Source: Nocardia goodfellowii
GTDB lineage: Bacteria > Actinomycetota > Actinomycetes > Mycobacteriales > Mycobacteriaceae
DNA length: 64,000 nucleotides
Direction of reading: 5' to 3'
NCBI RefSeq assembly: GCF_017875645.1
Contig: NZ_JAGGMR010000001.1
Coordinates: 7,254,001 to 7,318,000, forward strand
Shown one piece after another: positions 62,801 through 64,000 of this stretch (position 1 is the first letter of the stretch; every line of letters begins with the position of its first letter). The position numbers and the translations under genes were made by a program. A model generated the notes under the pieces. The model worked only from the letters and a program-made list of their open reading frames with translations, did not search any database and was not told the origin of the DNA.

Positions 62801-63978
62801 TTCTCGATCACCTGATCGGTCACGGTGACGATCGGCTTCTCGATCCGGCGCGTCAGCGAAACCGGCTTGTCCACAACTTGATCGGTCACGGTGACGACCG
62901 GCTTCTCGATCCGGCGGCCGACCGTCATCGGCTTGTCCACGACCTGGTCCTGCACGGAAACGCGCGGCTTCTCGATATTGCGGAGCACGTTGACCGGCTT
63001 GTCCACCACCTGATCGGTGACCGTCACGACCGGCTTCTCGATCCGGCGGCCGACCGTCATCGGCTTGTCCACCACCTGATCGGTCACCGTCACGACCGGC
63101 TTCTCGATCCGGCGCGACAGCGAAACCGGTTTGTCCACCACCTGATCGGTGACCGTCACGATCGGCTTCTCGATCCGCCGACCGACCGTCATCGGCTTGT
63201 CCACCACCTGGTCGGTCACCGTCACGATCGGCTTCTCGATCCGGCGCGACAGCGAAATCGGTTTGTCCACCACCTGATCGGTGACGGTCACCCGCGGGCG
63301 CTCGGTCGTGCGAGTCACCTTGACCGGCTTGTCGATGACCTCATCGGTCACCGTGACGCGCGGCCGCTCAGTGGTGCGCGTGACCCGCACGGGCTTGTCG
63401 ATCACCTGGTCGGTGACGGTCACCCGCGGCTTCTCGATGGTGCGCGTCAGGTTCACCGGGCGGTCGATCACCTTGTCCGTCACCGTCACGACCGGCTTCT
63501 CGGTCGTCCGGGTCACGTTGACCGGCTTGTCGATCACCTTGTCCGTCACCGTGACCACGGGCTTCTCGGTCGTGCGCGTCACGGTGACCGGCTTGTCGAC
63601 GACCCGATCGGTCACCTTCACCACGGGCTTCTCGACCCGGCGGGTAACCGAGACCGGCTTGTCCACCACCTGATCGGTCACGGTGACGTTCGGCTTCTCC
63701 ACCACCCGGCTGACCTTGACCGGCTTGTCGCGGACCTCATCGGTCACGGTGACCACGGGGCGCTCCACCATGCGGGATACACGGGCCGGCTTGTCCACGA
63801 TCTGATCGACGGTGTCGACGACCAACCGTTCGATCACCCGCTCCATCTGCACCGGCTTGTCGATGACCTGCTCCACCGGGTGCTCGACCAATCGCTCCAC
63901 GGTGTAGGGACGGTCCACCACCTTGTCGGCTACATGCACGGGTTCCTCGAGCGGCTTACGGTCTTGTCTGTTGGCCAT
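59815..63978 (-). CDS. 1387-residue protein of 51 tandem 22-residue repeats, alveolin/articulin-like
   Basis: Complete gene: GGAGG (63983-63987) lies 4 nt before ATG 63978. Residues 40-611 are 26 units of family A, typical halves EKPVVTVTDQVV and DKPVSLSRRI. Residues 612-717 are an irregular region with EVPVQKFVERVVEKPVEKII and EKIIEVPVERIV. Residues 718-1267 are 25 units of family B, halves DRPVDKVVERVVEKP and NIIEKTV. An acidic then basic tail (1310-1387) ends RDHRRRH. There is no signal peptide, no membrane span, no Cys or Trp and hardly any aromatics, so it is probably cytoplasmic. Alternating Val/Ile with charged residues between K/R-P turns predicts short beta strands, as in alveolin (EKIVEVP) and articulin (VPV) repeats. 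A filament or solenoid scaffold is inferred. No bacterial family is recognised. Confidence 0.9.
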   Translation of the reverse strand: MANRQDRKPLEEPVHVADKVVDRPYTVERLVEHPVEQVIDKPVQMERVIERLVVDTVDQIVDKPARVSRMVERPVVTVTDEVRDKPVKVSRVVEKPNVTVTDQVVDKPVSVTRRVEKPVVKVTDRVVDKPVTVTRTTEKPVVTVTDKVIDKPVNVTRTTEKPVVTVTDKVIDRPVNLTRTIEKPRVTVTDQVIDKPVRVTRTTERPRVTVTDEVIDKPVKVTRTTERPRVTVTDQVVDKPISLSRRIEKPIVTVTDQVVDKPMTVGRRIEKPIVTVTDQVVDKPVSLSRRIEKPVVTVTDQVVDKPMTVGRRIEKPVVTVTDQVVDKPVNVLRNIEKPRVSVQDQVVDKPMTVGRRIEKPVVTVTDQVVDKPVSLTRRIEKPIVTVTDQVIEKPVKVTRTTEQPRVSVQDQVVDKPMTATRRIEKPVVTVTDQVVNKPVSVPRRIEKPNVTVTDQVVDKPTTVGRRIEKPVVTVQDQVIDKPVTVGRRIEKPVVTVTDKVIDKPVSITRHIEKPTVTMTDQVTDKPIRLERHIEQPVVSIVDKISNKPVEVQRLVEKLVVNVVDNVQNRPVEVQRLVEKLMVDIKDNVVDKPVTIERRVEKPVVNVVDQVVEVPVQKFVERVVEKPVEKIIERVVEKPVEKVVEKIIEVPVERIVYKTVEKPVTKTVELMVEKPVIKNVEVPREVVVENIVQRPVEKVVDRVVESVIEKPNIVEKTVERPVDKVVERVVEKPHIIEKVVERPVDKVVERFVEKPNIIEKVIDRPVERMVQKVVEKLNVVEKVVDRPVDKVVEKVVEKPNIIERTIDKVVDRIVERVVEKPNIIEKTIDRPVDKVVEKVVEKPNIVERTVDRPVDKVVERMVDKPNIIEKTIDRPVDHVVEKVVTHPNIVEKTVNRQVDQVVEKVVTNPNVIEKTVNRDVDQVVERVVEKPNIIEKTVDRPVDKVVERVVEKPNIVEKTVERPVDKVVEKVVEKPNIIERTVDRPVDKVVERVMEKPNIVEKTVERPVDKVVEKVVEKPNIIEKTIDRPVDKVVERMVEKPNIIERTVERPVDKVVERMVEKPNIVEKTVNRQVDQVVEKVVTNPNVVEKTVNRDVDQVVEKVVTNPNIVEKTVNRDVDQVVETVVTSPNVVEKTVNRDVDQIVEKVVTNPNVVEKTVDKKVDHVVEKVVTNPNVVEKTVNRQVDQVVEKVVEQPNIIEKTVDRPVDKVVERMVEKPNIIERTIDRPVDKVVEKVVERPKIVEKTIEKPVEKVLEKTVQVPRLVEKVVEKPVDVLAERIVEKPVEKIVEVVVEKPVLVHKYVEKSAERVTTVVHEDQGPARDVRPVVRETGEPGDVEFIERRTGEHPSGGILGKASDVLPSEELVQDPRSEQQERGRDDADRDHRRRH
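60178..61827 (-). repeat. 66-bp tandem array B (25 units)
   Basis: Twenty-five consecutive 22-codon units, residues 718-1267 of the giant protein. Two subtypes alternate: the common type with DRPVDK or ERPVDK and VVEKPNI, and an NRDVDQ or NRQVDQ type with VVTNPN, which appears in two clusters (units 8-10 and 17-22). Neighbouring units are very similar at the DNA level, indicating recent duplication or conversion. Confidence 0.95.
62146..63861 (-). repeat. 66-bp tandem array A (26 units)
   Basis: Twenty-six consecutive 22-codon units, residues 40-611. Divergence is larger at both ends, and units in the middle are nearly identical, alternating between an SLSRRI type and an MTVGRRI type (units 10-13), so a 132-bp pair is a higher-order unit. 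Confidence 0.95.
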
Positions 63979-64000
63979 GATGCCTCCATTGATCAGTGTG

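Noticed and set aside
59815..63978. Possible CRISPR array because of regular 66-bp repeats
   Set aside because: The units are contiguous without unique spacers, stay in frame with strong protein-level conservation, and no cas genes are present.

Overview
The window is a high-GC actinobacterial chromosome segment, most likely from Nocardia or a close relative in the Mycobacteriales. Three things support this: the order glnA1 - glnE - glnA2 - Hip1-type peptidase - panB - CHAD protein - RNase H/CobC fusion - zinc-ribbon protein - NIF3 protein - CobC-like aminotransferase - ptpA - SURF1 - cobD follows the Mycobacterium tuberculosis Rv2219-Rv2236c block; many lipoproteins carry lipoboxes; and there is a type VII secretion (ESX) accessory cassette. 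No insertion sequence, integrase, tRNA, rRNA or CRISPR array was found.

Layout. 1-3.5 kb: end of a DUF4191 gene, an alpha/beta hydrolase, an RDD protein and glnA1 behind a four-element GlnR operator. 3.5-14.4 kb: an accessory stretch absent from the M. tuberculosis order, with a candidate structured RNA, a secreted tyrosine phosphatase, a Ser/Thr kinase, an M20 peptidase, a monoacylglycerol lipase, a type II lumazine synthase and a zinc metallopeptidase lipoprotein. 14.4-25.2 kb: glnE and glnA2, a PHB-depolymerase-like esterase, a Hip1-type peptidase, panB, a proline iminopeptidase and a CHAD protein. 25.3-35 kb: a TetR/quinone oxidoreductase pair with twin operators, an RNB ribonuclease, a 30-residue mini-protein, the RNase P RNA, a TrmH-type methyltransferase, a YihY/DUF4235 operon, a CPBP protein and a secreted serine protease. 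35-48 kb: the conserved Rv2228c-Rv2236c block, interrupted by about 5 kb holding a DUF3558 lipoprotein - helical protein - PPE-like substrate - EspG chaperone cassette. 48-58 kb: an ECF41 sigma factor with a matching promoter, small regulators and enzymes, and an orphan N6-adenine DNA methylase.

58-64 kb holds the most striking locus: a complete 1387-residue protein with 51 copies of a 22-residue Val/Lys/Glu/Asp/Pro repeat in two families, followed on the same strand by a secreted LGFP-repeat protein with one membrane span and a basic cytoplasmic tail, then a small Gly-rich membrane protein and a terminator. The central region of the repeat protein has EKIIEVP/EKPVEK motifs like those of eukaryotic alveolins and articulins, which are membrane-skeleton proteins. 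My inference is an envelope-linked scaffold or filament system; nothing in the sequence proves it.

Functional links: GlnA1, GlnA2 and the adenylyltransferase GlnE form the nitrogen-assimilation module, and GlnR control is visible at glnA1. CobC-like proteins and CobD belong to cobalamin synthesis. Starts were chosen from ribosome binding sites and family lengths, so they often lie inside the longest open frame.
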